Shown here: piece by piece, positions 47,374 to 59,773 of the stretch
How positions within the stretch are numbered: position 1 is the first letter of the stretch
Layout of the letters: each line of letters begins with the position of its first letter
NCBI GenBank assembly: GCA_036785705.1
Contig: JAWUZG010000028.1
Location: forward strand, 1,984,001 to 2,048,000
Direction: 5' to 3'
DNA: 64,000 bases
From: Acanthornis magna
Lineage: Eukaryota > Chordata > Aves > Passeriformes > Acanthizidae
The notes under the pieces: generated by a model
Database searches by the model: none
What the model was told of the DNA's origin: nothing
What the model saw: the letters and a program-made list of their open reading frames with translations, nothing else
Program-made: the position numbers and the translations under genes

Positions 47374-47937
47374 TGTCCTGGGTTTGGCTGGGATAGAGTT
47401 AATTTTCTTTCTAATACCTGGTACAAATATATGTTTTGAATCTAATGTGAAAATAATGTTGGTAACACAGTGATGTTTTAGCTGATGCTAAGCAGTGCTT
47501 AGCCCAAGTCAAGGACATTTCAGTTTCCTATACTCTGACAGGAGCCAGGAGGAAGCAAAGCTAGGACAGCTGGTCAGGGGGTCAGGGGGACATTCCATAC
47601 CCTACATCCTCGTGCCCAGTATATAAGCTGGGGGGGTTGGCCAGGAGCCACCAGTTATTCCTCCGGAACAGAATGGGCATCAGGCAGTGGGGGGAGAAAA
47701 TTGCGTTATCCATTTATTATTTGTCCTGGGATTTACTCCTCTCTCTCTGTGTCTCCCCTTTCCATTAAAACTACTATCATTACTACTGTAATTTTGATAA
47801 TATTATATTTTATTTTGTTTTAATTCTTAAACTCATCTCAACCCGTGAGTTTTATTTTGTTTTTCTTCCAAAAATCATACAAGACAAGGGGGAGAGTGTG
47901 AGCAAGCCCAGTTGCCAGCTGGGGTTAAATCACAACA
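47374..47937 (+). mobile_element. Solo LTR, avian ERV-L family
   Basis: A 564-bp LTR starting TGTCCTGGGTTTGGCTGGGA and ending 'gctggggttaaatcacaaca'. Both ends are hallmarks of a very common songbird ERV-L LTR group. It contains a TATA box (TATAAG, 47622-47627) and an ATTAAA polyadenylation variant (47764-47769). No matching 5-bp target duplication remains: GGTGT precedes it and AATAT follows. That suggests age or rearrangement. Confidence 0.9.
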
Positions 47938-50900
47938 AATATCTTAAGGGAAAAAGACTATCTTTGTTCCTTGTACGTGGAGCACATGTTGCATTACACC
48001 ACGAGCAGCCTGAATGAAGGTGTTCATTGGTATCTACATTTGGGGCTGATAAAAATGACATCCTCAAAGCCTGGTGTATCAGAAAGCACAATGATGACCC
48101 AGCTCACCTTTTTACTTTCGGGACACAAAAGCAAGCCAAAGATGGGGGACCAAAGCCAAGCCATTCAATTTGGCTCCTACCTGGATTAATTTCTCTTGGC
48201 TCCAAGTAGCTGAGCACAAAATCCAGGTGCAAATGTTGCCATCACCTCAAACTAATATTTTTACCTGTGCAGAAGCAAAATGCAGTTCACGACTCAGCTT
48301 TGTGAAAGGGATTGTTTGATGAGAGCTGCCCCAGGGAGCCCCTGCATGCCGTGTTTCATGGGATCTGTGCAATGAGAGAAGGATTCACCCTCCTGCCCAC
48401 ACGTGGAGAGGGCTGATACTTCCCCAGCACATCTTGGCTAACATCTCCACTTAACCTCCTCCCTTCTTCTTAATCTTGTTACACCTCCTTCCAGAAGGAA
48501 AAAACAACCCATCACTGCAGCAGGTGTGTATTACCACCTCATTACTCCACCAAACTCCAGATTGCCTTCCCAGACGTGCCCAGCTCTCCCCATCTGGTGC
48601 CAGCGTTGCGTCAGTAGGTGTCTGACACCAAGCAGGGCCAGCCACAAGGACCAAAAGGACAGAACCACAAAGGCATGACCCTAGACTGTAAAGACACATA
48701 TGATTCTGAGCAAAGACCATCGAGCAGAGCAGGACATGGAGACAGAAGAACAGGAGGCTGAGGTGCGCTTGCAAATGAGCGACAAGGAGGTTTCTGTGAA
48801 TAATCCCTTTTTTATTCTCTCCCCGCAGATCCAGTGTGTCACATCACAACCCAAGCAGTCGATAGCTTTATCTACCTTGTGCAGCTGGCAGGCAGAGTGT
48901 GTAGCAACATTACCCCCTACAGTTCAACACGAGGCTCCCACCTTCTCCAAGCTCTCGGCAAGGCGCAGGGTTTGGTTTATTTTAAGCCACTGAGGAAAAT
49001 CTTGCTTCAGTTTAGATCTGTTAAACCTGTGTAGGTGTGGGAAACTCCTGGAGGAGGCAAAAGGAGCAGGCAAGTGAGCAGTCTGCAAAGACTGGTTACT
49101 GCAAATCTTGAAAATACATAATATATTGATAGCTGAAGTAACTTTCCATTTGCACTTTCTCCTTGCTTACAGATTTTTGTTCACACATTTTCTAGAAAAA
49201 TGGTGGGGTTTTTTTTTTTCCATCTTGCCTAATGTTTTCATCTGCTATTTGAAAAGGACATGACATCTTACAAGACAGAAAAATTACTCGAAATTTCCTA
49301 TTTGGTAACTTTATTGAGAAAAAGGTACATTCTTACACAGAAAGTTGTCTCAAACAATTTTGTAGTCAGGCATGAACTTTAAAAGAGAAACCACAGCGTT
49401 GCTGGCTGATGGGGATGATGTCTCACAATTTCTGCAAGTCTCAGGGGGTCCCATTTCTGTGGACCTTGCTGGGCTTGAGGTATTCCTGAGTGGCTGTTCT
49501 CATCCTGTTTTCTTTTTTCTACATTTTCTTAAACATGAGGAAACACTATAGCGTCATTGGTTTGGTGGTCTTTTGGTTTGGTTTTTTTTTTAAAATACCA
49601 TAAAACTTACAAAAACTGGAGCATCCTCAAAAGGGGATGGAAATACCTTTAAATGTTAATAGGTATTAAATTTAAGGCAGCACTTCAGGCAGTGGTGCCT
49701 TTAAATGTTGATGAGGCAGCACAGACACCTGATCCTGTAAAAGCTGAAGTTGACTTTTTGGGGTTCATTTGCACTCCTGGATAGAATCACAGCAAAGCAA
49801 TGACGGCCAGGACACACACAGTTACCTTCACATTTCTCACAGTATCATTTCAGCTGCAAAAATGCTTGAGCTTATTTATCATCTATAACATTGCAGGAGA
49901 TTTTGAAAGGGTCTGTGCTCAGGCACAGGTCCTGGAGGGACACAAAGCTGCAGAGGAGGAGGAGGAGGATGCTGAGTCTTCAACCCCTGTTTCCCAAAGC
50001 CTACCCTGATGCCCCAGTGATGTGCAGGGTGGTGCATCCCTGCCTGTCCCACAGGGAAACCTGCACTGGTGGAGGTGCTTTCCTTCCCATCCTGAGCAGG
50101 CAAGTGACTCCATCATCTCAGCTGTGATGATGCAGAAGGGAATCCACCTCTGTAGGAGCACACCTAGTGGGTTGTGGCATCATCAGAGAGGAGCCAGCGT
50201 TGCATTTTGCAGTGTATCACACACAAATTGAGCTCAGATCAATAGCAGGCAAGAGGTTTCCTCAGTCAAGCGTGGCAACTTCATATCTCACACAAAAACA
50301 GATATTTGGAAAATTATTAAACAGAAATGTTGAAACTACAATCACAAATCTGAATGGATGCTAAGCCAAGAGTAGTAAATTTAACACTGATCACTCTGTG
50401 GCTTTGCCTTTGCTGCTATTAAAATCATATTTAAGAATGCCAAAGAAGTCAGTTTCTAGAATAGTTTCTTGTGTCCTGACCCCATAATCATACTTAGACT
50501 CAATCAGCATGGACCAGATGATGTGTGAGTATTTTCTTGCTGGGAGGGGAAAGCCTCTGCAGACACAGCTTTTAATGGATCTTCTTAGATCACTGCAGCC
50601 CTCTGCTCAGGGCTATCTGATTTTTGGTTTAAAGCACCTTATCTCGACTTAGCAGCGAGGAATCAATTTTGGCTGCAGGTTGCTTTCAGCAATGGCATCA
50701 AACTCTGTGGTATTTTGTTTGGAAGGAAGGGCATATTCTTGGTCCAAAATTGGAACACATTTTCTGCAAGATGCTGCATCGGGGGGTTCGTGGGGCAGAT
50801 AACAGCCTTTGCTGTGTAAACAGCACTGCTTAAACCAAGTGCACTCTTTGCCAAAAAAATTAAGGGAATAGATCAGAATTCAGGAAGTTTAAACTCACCT

Positions 50901-51830
50901 GGTTTTCTCTTCCATTACAGAATCCCTGTAGCAATGCCCAGTTGCAGTTAATCCGAATATACAATTGCAAGGCAATCCCATTTTTCCATCATGATTTTGA
51001 CTTCCTTGCAGAGCAGAGCTTCAAGGAAGAGCACAGAGCTAAGTCCTCTAGAGGCACATCTGTGCATACATAGATTAATCCTTTAAGAAAAGCTCAGGGC
51101 CAAGTGAGCAAAGCACTGTACCAGAAACCAAGATTCCAGTCCTAGGAGTCCTTCTGCAACTCGGGATGCAACTGTCTCACTTTCTGGACTGGGGTAAGCA
51201 CCAAGATATTCAGATCCCAGGAAGAGCAAAAAGAAACCTCTGTAGACTTTTAACTTGAGCTTGAGGAGGTTTTTTCTTGGGTTTGTTATTATTGTTGCTA
51301 TTTGTGTTTCCTTTTCCGCCTAAATTGCTGTAATTCTGATTATTGCTGTGACGAAGTGAAGGTAGGAATACCAGCATTCCTCAGGGCTGACACCGAGGTT
51401 TTCACACAGCTGTTGCAGGGCTGGATGCCTGCACTGGGCCCTTCTGGCACAGCAGTGAGGACCAGCACCCAAAAAATTTGGATTGGCCGCTGGGTGGGTT
51501 CATAATGTCCCAGCAGATCAATGAGGAGCAAATTGTTCCTCGGTGTTCAGCTGATCCTCACACTACTCCCATTTCCAGCCCACGTGCTTCCCTGGGCAGA
51601 GGGTGTGAGCACAAGCAATGCTTTCTGAGCATCCCCAAACCCTCAGATTCATGTTACATATCAGCACTAACATTAATGCTAAAAATGAAGGCTCAGGGCA
51701 GCAATGAGAGTAAGAAATGAGCCTTGCTACAAACCCTTACCAAAGAAATTTGAAACTCTGTATTTTAAGGGAAGCAAAACCTCAGAGCTCTGAACTCCTG
51801 CACAGCTCCACAAGACCTGAATCCACAAGA
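47938..51830. other. Unassigned unique sequence
   Basis: No gene, RNA or transposon recognised. Around 49645-49715 the phrase 'cctttaaatgtt' recurs with nearby 'ggcagcac', a small degenerate duplication. Confidence 0.5.
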
Positions 51831-52100
51831 CAGAATCACAGATTATGCCAAGTTGAAAGGGACCCACAAGGATCATTGTAGTCCAACTCCTGGCCCTGCA
51901 CAGGACACCCCAAGAGTCACACCACGTACCCCAGAGCGTTGTTCAAACACTTCTTGAGCTCTCTCAGGTTGGTGCTGCGACCACCAGGGCTCTGGGGATC
52001 CTGTTCCAGTGCCCAGCCACCCTCTGGGTGAAGAATTTCTTTCTAATATCTGACCTAAATCTCCCCTGACACAACTTCATGTCATTCCCTTCAAAACCAA
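51831..52100 (-). mobile_element. CR1 LINE fragment (minus strand)
   Basis: The left edge 'cagaatcacag' followed by 'tgaaagggacccacaaggatc' is the inverted CR1 3' untranslated region. On the minus strand at about 51985-52060, translation gives G-R-F-R-S-D-I-R-K-K-F-F-T-Q-R-V, the near-terminal words of the CR1 ORF2 protein. It is 5'-truncated with mutations. Confidence 0.93.
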
Positions 52101-55100
52101 TTTCATTGCTAAAGCAATGCCAAGTAATTATTGTAAGACACAGCAGCACAGCTGCCCCAAGTTCCTGTGCGATCAGCGTATTTGAAGGAGAGTTTTGCAG
52201 TGCTGTTTCTGGGTGCTGCAATCACAGGAGAGCCCTGGGGACCCCCAGCACAGCTCCTGCCACAGCTGGGCTCCACCAGCTCCTTCTCAACGTGGAAGCC
52301 CCTGCTCGCAGCAGCCCCTGGGATCCTTCAGGATCTGTTCCCTGCCTATTTTCACTCTACCTTACATCAAGAACCTCACAGTGGGAGTTCTTCTGTAGAA
52401 TATGGGCAAAGAGGGTCATATTCTTCTCGTTCTTGTGCTGGGGTGGACACTTCCACCAAGGACTGCCCAAACCCAGTGCTGCAGCCATGTGTACCAACCC
52501 CCAGCCATAACCACAGTCAGTGGAGCCTGAAGGCATCTGCTGGGATGTGCAGGAGGAGCTGCCAAAGCTGTAGAGCTCTTTGAGAGACCCTTGGGCATCC
52601 AAGACATTTTCCTAGAGGTTTTTCATGGAACTCTGCAGGAGACCTACAAATTTCTGGGTCACCATCTGGAAGCTGAGCAAGGTACCTTAGGAGCCCTCAA
52701 ATGCATGCCCAGGTTTAGGTGATCTAATCCTTCGTGAAGGATGAGATTCATCTCGAAAATCAAGAGACCTAAGTCAAGGAATCTTCATGCAGGTGTTGGG
52801 GTGGGTGGGGTGTCTCGTTCCCACCACTGCCAGTGGACATCAGGGGTCTGTCTCCACTGCCCCAATGCTGGAATCTCAAATGCTGTACGGTGTCTCTTCT
52901 GGACTTCAGCTGGCACTCAGAAGCACATGGCTCTCACATAGGTTAGAAGTGGATGTCTCTGACATCCTGGGATATATTGGATGGTCATAGATGCCCATGA
53001 GGACCGTGGAATGGGTGCCAGATCCCCATCATCCATCACAGCAGCTCAGCATTTTCCTCACAGACATCTCAACACCTACGCACAGACACCAAGGTGAGTG
53101 TGTCTTAATTGATGAATTGACCCCATGCAGAGTTCTTTTGTCGCTCTGCAGATTGCAAATAACCCTCCCTTGCTGCTCAGGTAGCTGCTTGTGCCACGAT
53201 TTCCTTACAGGTGCACCACAGGCTGTGCCCAGCCTGGTGGAGGCTTCACACGGATGTGAACAGGATCAGGAGCACGGCCCACGCAAAGATGGAATATAAG
53301 CCTCTTACCTCTGCACCCGAGGCAAAACAGCATTAAGCATTTCAGAAATGCATGTAAATTCTATACGGATACAAAGATGTCAAGTAAACAATGCAAAAAA
53401 AAAAAAAAAGGTACGTAGTTTTGTTGCCTGTTGTTTTGAATTTACAGGAGACATCGCACGGATCACCAGAAAACATCGACAATTAATCATGTTTGAAATA
53501 TATCCTTGGAATTTTTTTAGAATCTACCTAAAGATGAGAACAAAAGGCTTTTCTTCCTCAAAACAAACATAAAATGCTATCTAGTGTTGACTCTTTGCTA
53601 CTGCAGTCTCGCGTAACTATTTCTGAATTCACCAAAACGAGCTGCGAAGCACTGTGGGGGCACAGCAGCACCGCGTGCTCAGGATACCCGAGTTTTGTCC
53701 TGTTTCAATGTCCACTCTGAATTTCAAACACCATCTAAAGCTGGCATCTTGCTGGATTCCCTCCTCGCAGAGGAAAACTTGAGCAGGGAAGTAAGACTGG
53801 GAAGAAAGATGCAGAATTAAACACCTAACCAGCTGCTGACCCTGACACCAGGACTGCCTTAGCTGCACTCACTCTTTTGACTTAACACAACATAGAACCA
53901 TCTCTAACTAGAAAACATCTATAATTTTTAATATATTCTATATTTCATTTTAATATATTCTGTGCATGGTAACATTGGACGGCATTAACTGTTTATATTT
54001 AACAATAAATAGCTGCATTTAAAGCAGAAGGGAATGAATGGCAGTGGACTGAAGATCTATGGGGTTTCAGATCAATACTTATCTTATGTGTTAATTTAGA
54101 AAAAAAAACCAAACTCTTGCAAGGATTCATGGTTTCCATTCTGATGGCTGAGTTAATTAAAGATCAGATCCTGCCTCCACTGCCTCTCTTGCAGGAGGAT
54201 TCGTATATTAGCCTGCTTTTCCACCAGCAGCTTTTCTGCCCATCAGCCCAGCATTATGACATCTCAGCACGTACAAAAACATCTTCTTTAAATTGCCATC
54301 AGCCTTGCCTAAGACGGATCAAAACATCTCAGCTTCCCCCGTGTGATGTGTCTCAGAAATGTCACTTTTATCCTCAGCAGGTGACGCCCCAACTAACAGT
54401 TTTCATGTCCTTCCAGGGGGAGGGAGCAGAGGGAGGGAAGGGGGAGAGGAGAAGGCAGCAGCCATTAACATGACTGCTCACGTGCTGAATTTGCTTTCTG
54501 ATGCCAAATTTTCCTTTGCTGGCTCTGTGAGACGCAGCACAGACCCCTGCTTGTGGCACACACAGCTGCCACTGCCCTGCCTGTGAGCTCACAAGGGCTC
54601 ACAGGATTTGGGGTTCTTGGACTAGAGAGCATCAGCTCAAGCTTTGGCCACAACACTTTTTTAAATGAGTTTTTAATGTGCCTCATGGCAGTGTATTTAT
54701 TTTCAGTCAGACAACTGAAAGTAAAGGCTCAGAAACACTTACCTTTCAAAATCCAGTTTTCTTTGTGATGAAAAGTCAGCATGGACTGTGCAGGACAGAC
54801 ATTGGTCAGGTTTCTATTATTACACTGAAAACACAAATGAGTGGTGAGACGGGTGAAGACCTGCGGGTCCAAGACCCCTCTCATATCCCAGAAATGGATC
54901 AGTGAAAGAGACATTGCATCCCAGCAGAGAAAACGTCCCGTTCTACAGCTGCAGGGGGGAAATATTCAAAGCTCCTGGAGAAGACCAAAGGCTTTGGGAA
55001 AAGTTCCTGGCCAACAGGAGGGGACACAGACAGGCAGCAGAGCCTGCCAGGCGCACGCCGGCCAGCCCTGGCGCGCCAGCAGCACACGGTGTCCAACATT

Positions 55101-56230
55101 TCTCACTTCACAGAACTAATTCTTCACCAGAACTTGGTGTTCTGTAAGCTTTGGGCACGGATGCCACACCACAGACAGAGGGCAAGGATAACCCACAGAC
55201 CAGACTGGGGCTGTGGTACCAGCACAGGAGCATAAGGGGAGATATGGTTTCACTTCTGTCTGAAAGAAGGAAGATTCAACTGGGACATCCAGAATATATT
55301 TTATTCCTGTGTCAGGCTGGTAAAGAGGCAGTGGCCAGTTCTCATAATGTGATTTCACTGCTCCTTGTTCCAGCTCCCGGGGTCATGCAGTTCTGGACAA
55401 ATGTCAGCTACTGCTGGAAAATGAGCTCCAAGATTCAGCCCCTGCAGAAAACAGTCTTTTAAAGGGTAACCCCGAAAAGCTGGAAAACCAAAGGCAAATA
55501 AAAACTGCTGTCCAAGCCATAGCACTTATCCTCTTTTTTTTGCCTTGGTCTTCAAAAATGAGATCCATGACATTTTAACTCTGTGAGTTGGCACTATGAG
55601 ACAAAAAGCCATTGAGGCTATGAAGGCTGGCTGGGGAAGAATGTCACAAATCCTTGCTCTGGGACCCCATTTTTCAACCTGACTCTTCTGGGAGCTCTGG
55701 TTGAAGACATGCTCCAGCATTAGATAAAAAGACACATCACAGTGAATGATAAAAATGATAAAAATTGATAAAAATACATGTGATAGTCACCCCTGCATGA
55801 AAAGCCAGAAAGGTGCAGTAACACTTCAAAGGATCCTTCACTGCAGCGTGTTCCAGGCTCTTGGAAGTTGATGCAAAGGCAACAAACTGCCTTGTCACAG
55901 GATGTGATCGCCACAGAGGCACAAGGATCCCTGGGGTGAATATGGGAAAGGAAATATCCCGAGCAATAATAATACAGACACAATCTTCACTCCCCAGATT
56001 CAATATCAGTGCTTCAGTAGGTGTGAACTGATCCCCTGGCCTGTGATTCCGAGCCCTCACAGTACAGAAAGGCACCATGGAAGGAGTCTCTTTGAGCTGC
56101 AGGCTTGCCCATCTTCTAAGGGGAAGGAGGCAGTGAAAATGAAGGTCTGCGCCAAGGTGTCAGTCCTCCCCTCATCAGCGTGGTCCCAGTTTCTGGTGGA
56201 TCTGTGCAGCACACAGACACTCATTCTGGC
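52101..56230. other. Unassigned unique sequence
   Basis: No gene or transposon recognised. There is an A tract at about 53395-53409 and three copies of 'gataaaaat' at about 55747-55776. Confidence 0.5.
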
Positions 56231-56530
56231 TGCCAGGGATAGAATCAAAGGATCAGAGAACTGTTAAAGGTTGGAAAAGACCTTTAAGATCAGCAAGTCC
56301 AGCCATCCACCCAGCACTGCCATGCTACCCCTAAGTTGTGGCCCTGAGTGCCACAACCATACAATTTTTGAATGCTTCAAGGCATGGTGAATCCACCACT
56401 TCCCTGAGGAGCTTATTGCAATGCCTGACCACCCTTTCAGTGAAGAATTTTTTCCTAATACCTAATCTAAACCTCACCTCATGCAACTTGAGGCCATTTG
56501 AGATGCTTTGCAAAGAAACAGTACCTGGAG
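56231..56530 (-). mobile_element. CR1 LINE fragment, more diverged (minus strand)
   Basis: The minus strand reads V-R-F-R-L-G-I-R-K-K-F-F-T-E-R-V-V-R-H and then L-R-E-V-V-D-S-P-C-L-E-A-F, the C-terminus of CR1 ORF2. Its 3' untranslated part lies to the left, with 'ttaaaggttggaaaagacc' at 56262-56282. It has more substitutions than the copies at 33331 and 51831, so it is probably an older subfamily. Confidence 0.9.
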
Positions 56531-57954
56531 CAGGCCCACCATGGTCAAGCACTGACGTTTTTAATTCCCGAGCTTCTATTGAGTCTGTACCATACACAGT
56601 GAGTGCTGCTGGTGCAGATCCAGGGCTCACCTGCTCGATGCAGTCCAATACTCCATCCACACCAGGAGCTGTCCAGCTTAGATAGGTCAGTTAAATATAT
56701 CATGTCCTTAATCAGTGTAGGTATGGTGGCAAACATGGGCCAAAGTGACCTTGGAAGAGGTTCCACTGAATTGCCCACTGACAAGCTGAAGGTCCCCAGC
56801 TGATGTCCTCCAGCCCTTTCCCTGCATCTGTGCTTTTTCTCCATTCATTTATTGTTCTCCTCCTCCTCTTTCATTGCTGAGAAATCCCCAAGGTCTGGCA
56901 GCAAACCTGCTGCTCCTGAGAGCTTTGCTTTTCCTGCGTTTCTGCCACCAGAGAAGCTCATCCCCTTTGGGTAAAAATGAAATATTGACACATGAAATGC
57001 TTTAAAGGAACAACCTCAAGTGCCTGTGGGAAATACCCTGAGTTCAAGAGCAAGAGCTTTATTCTGAGATGTTTTCCAACTTTTTAACCCTCCTAGCTAG
57101 CAGGAATGTTAAAAACCCAACCGGAAAACACCTTTCTGCAGTGGTGACACCACCTGAGGATGGTCCACATCACCTTGAGACCAGAACACAGCTCCCAGCC
57201 CCCTTCACTGGGGATTAAGGTTTTTACCTGGGCCTTGGGCACCTCACTCACAGCATGTCAAAGACAAAGGAACACTGGGTCTGAAACAGCTCCTGTTCAT
57301 CCCAGACTGGCACTGCACGGTGGTGCCGAGCATCCTGAGACCTCAGTTTCACAAGTCACTGGTTTTCTGCTAATTTCAGAACATTTTAGCACCGTTATCC
57401 CTCAGGAAGCTCTTTCTTCTGACTGCTCTTTTGCTATATAACTGTTTTATAAGCTTGCCATTGATACACTCGGTTGGGGGGAACTGAAAAATGAAGCATG
57501 TTGTGGAAGGTTTAGGAGGAGGGAAGGACGACAAAGGTATGATCCTACCCAGGAATCTTCCCTCCTTATTGCCTGCCAAATCTGTAGCGGTGTGGAGGCA
57601 GAAAGTGGCTGCTCACAGCTCACAGCTCGCATCCCGCTGCTCTTTGGGTGCAGATTTTATAACGGAAAAACCCTGCAAATAACAAAACCTCGGGAAGGCA
57701 GCGACTTACTGAAAGAGAATGAGTCACTGTGTTTACCCTGCAGACTGTGATGTGAAAGACAAGAAGCCACAAAAGGTCACAGAGGAGTTGTCTCCTTGCC
57801 ACTTATTTTGTCTGTTCCCCCGACAAAGGCAAAGCCATCTGCGGTACAAGCAATGAAGCAGTGATGACCAAAAGATTTCAAAAGGACATATGAAGAGTGC
57901 CAAACACTCTTGATAAAAAAGCCAGTGAACAAGGGGAGTCACACAGCTCTTTGT
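56531..57954. other. Unassigned unique sequence
   Basis: No gene, RNA or repeat recognised. Confidence 0.5.
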
Positions 57955-58145
57955 GTAACCTTTACTCCGCTGTTAAGTGCGCCAGTTTATAGCAATTATG
58001 GAAAAGCCACTGATTGTATTATAAATGTAATGACATTAGCAGGACTGTCACTGTGTTTGTAGCAACAGTTGTGAAATTAATTTTTTTCTTCATTAAGGAG
58101 ATCCTTATTTGCATGATTAAAATGTCAGCCCAGATAAATGCATGT
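57955..58145. promoter_or_regulatory. Candidate conserved non-coding element (octamer)
   Basis: An AT-rich stretch with the octamer ATTTGCAT at 58107-58114 and nearby 'gaaattaattt', 'cattaagg' and 'catgattaaaatg', all homeodomain- or POU-type words. It resembles deeply conserved non-coding elements in texture. Only the motifs are observed. Confidence 0.3.
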
Positions 58146-59746
58146 GCCGGAGAATGAATCACTGAGCAAAAATGCCACCTGCCAAGCCCAGAGAATAGGA
58201 CAAATAAACAAGCAGCGAGGAGCAGCTCAAAACTTGATCCAGCTCCCAGTGGGAGCCGTTCCATCATCCTCGGGAGCGGCAACAGGCTCCAGGCGAGCGC
58301 CAAGGCGAGGGGGCTCAGCCAAGAAACAGCTCAAATGCTTGGGATTTTTGCTTTGGCCCCACTCAGCTATTAGAGAAGGGAAAAATAAAGCCTAATGAAA
58401 ACAGACTGTCTCCACTGTGGTTCAGAGGGTGCAAAAATCCACTCCTGTGAAAGAGGGCAAAATATATGCTGTCCAAACCCACTCCTTTCCTATTATTTAT
58501 TAAATCAAAAGTCCAGTCAGGACCCCTCTAATGTGGCTGGAACTCATCAACACTGCCTGCTACTGCAAGTCAACAATATTTCCTATTTACTTTCAAGTTC
58601 CACTCAAATACTTCCTAAAGGAGGTGAATTCACACCAAAAAAGGTGCCCTTGTATGAAATTCCAGGCTCAGAAACTGACTTACAGCTGTCCTCAAAAGTG
58701 CTGGATCCCAAATGACAAAATTGAGAATAACTGTGCAGATCACTAAGTTGTTTTCCTCTTTGCCTGAAGTTGAGAAAGCAAGCTGGAAAGATAACAGGGT
58801 GTCGAGGAGATAGCAGATTTTATCTGGTTTAAATAGCTCCTGATCCTGCAAGAGTGTTTTCACTGATAATTAATGCAAAGAGAAAAAAAACTGATAAGAA
58901 AAAATTACAATTTTAAACTGAGTTACTCCTTTTAAAGTTCACAGAGACTTTTAATATCTGCTTTTAACTGTTTCTTGTGGCAAATTTCATAATTTGGACT
59001 TTCTTCCATTTTAGAAAATACAACAAAGCAAGTAATTTTAGTATTTCCTGAAAATTCCAAGGAAAAGTATTTGTTATTCAAAATTCTGGACTTTGAAGCA
59101 GAGAGAAAATCTAATTTAGCTTTATATTTTATTTTATATCACTTGAAAACATTAATAGCTGAAAAGAAAAGTCATCTAGAAAAACAGAACACTTCACTCT
59201 GGAAAGGTAAAAACAAAAGACTTTGGAGGTGGTACAAGGCTGTGTTCTCGAGGAGCCACAGGCACAGCCCTAAAGAAAATTTCTTAAACGAGTGCATTTC
59301 AGTGAAATTCCATTTGAAAATTAACACTTTCTACAAAATAACCTACCAGACATCACCTGACCATCACCAGCTCAGCATCAGGTGGTCACACCCTCCTGGG
59401 GAGCAGAACTGCCCTGCTCCCAGGGAGGAAGGAGCGTCTGCAGGGTGACTCGGTGGCAGGACAGGCAGGACAGGCAGCTCCAGCTCAGGGTGAGCTGCCA
59501 GCTGAGCACAGCTGAGCTGAGGAGGCACCAGCCCACTGGAAATCTGCATTGGCCCCTCAGCCTCCTCATCTTCCTGAGCAGATCGATGCTGCTGGAATAA
59601 AATCCTTCTTCTGATCTTCATCAGAGCTAAGCATCCTCATCGATGTCAGTCTATATTATGTTTGCCTTAAAAAGAATATGCTCCAAATGTACTTTAACAC
59701 AGAAGCTTTTTTATTTAATTACTCCAGTGAATCGAGTCTTTGTATG
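58146..59746. other. Unassigned unique sequence
   Basis: No gene or repeat recognised. 59453-59520 is rich in small overlapping palindromes (AGCTGAGC and CAGCTC types) without a clear element. Confidence 0.5.
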
Positions 59747-59773
59747 TTAGAAAAATGCTAAGCATTTTTCTAA
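59747..59773. repeat. Perfect 13-bp inverted repeat (hairpin)
   Basis: TTAGAAAAATGCT (59747-59759), one A, then its exact reverse complement AGCATTTTTCTAA. No U tract follows that would suggest a small RNA gene, and no flanking duplication marks it as a transposon. Confidence 0.9.
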
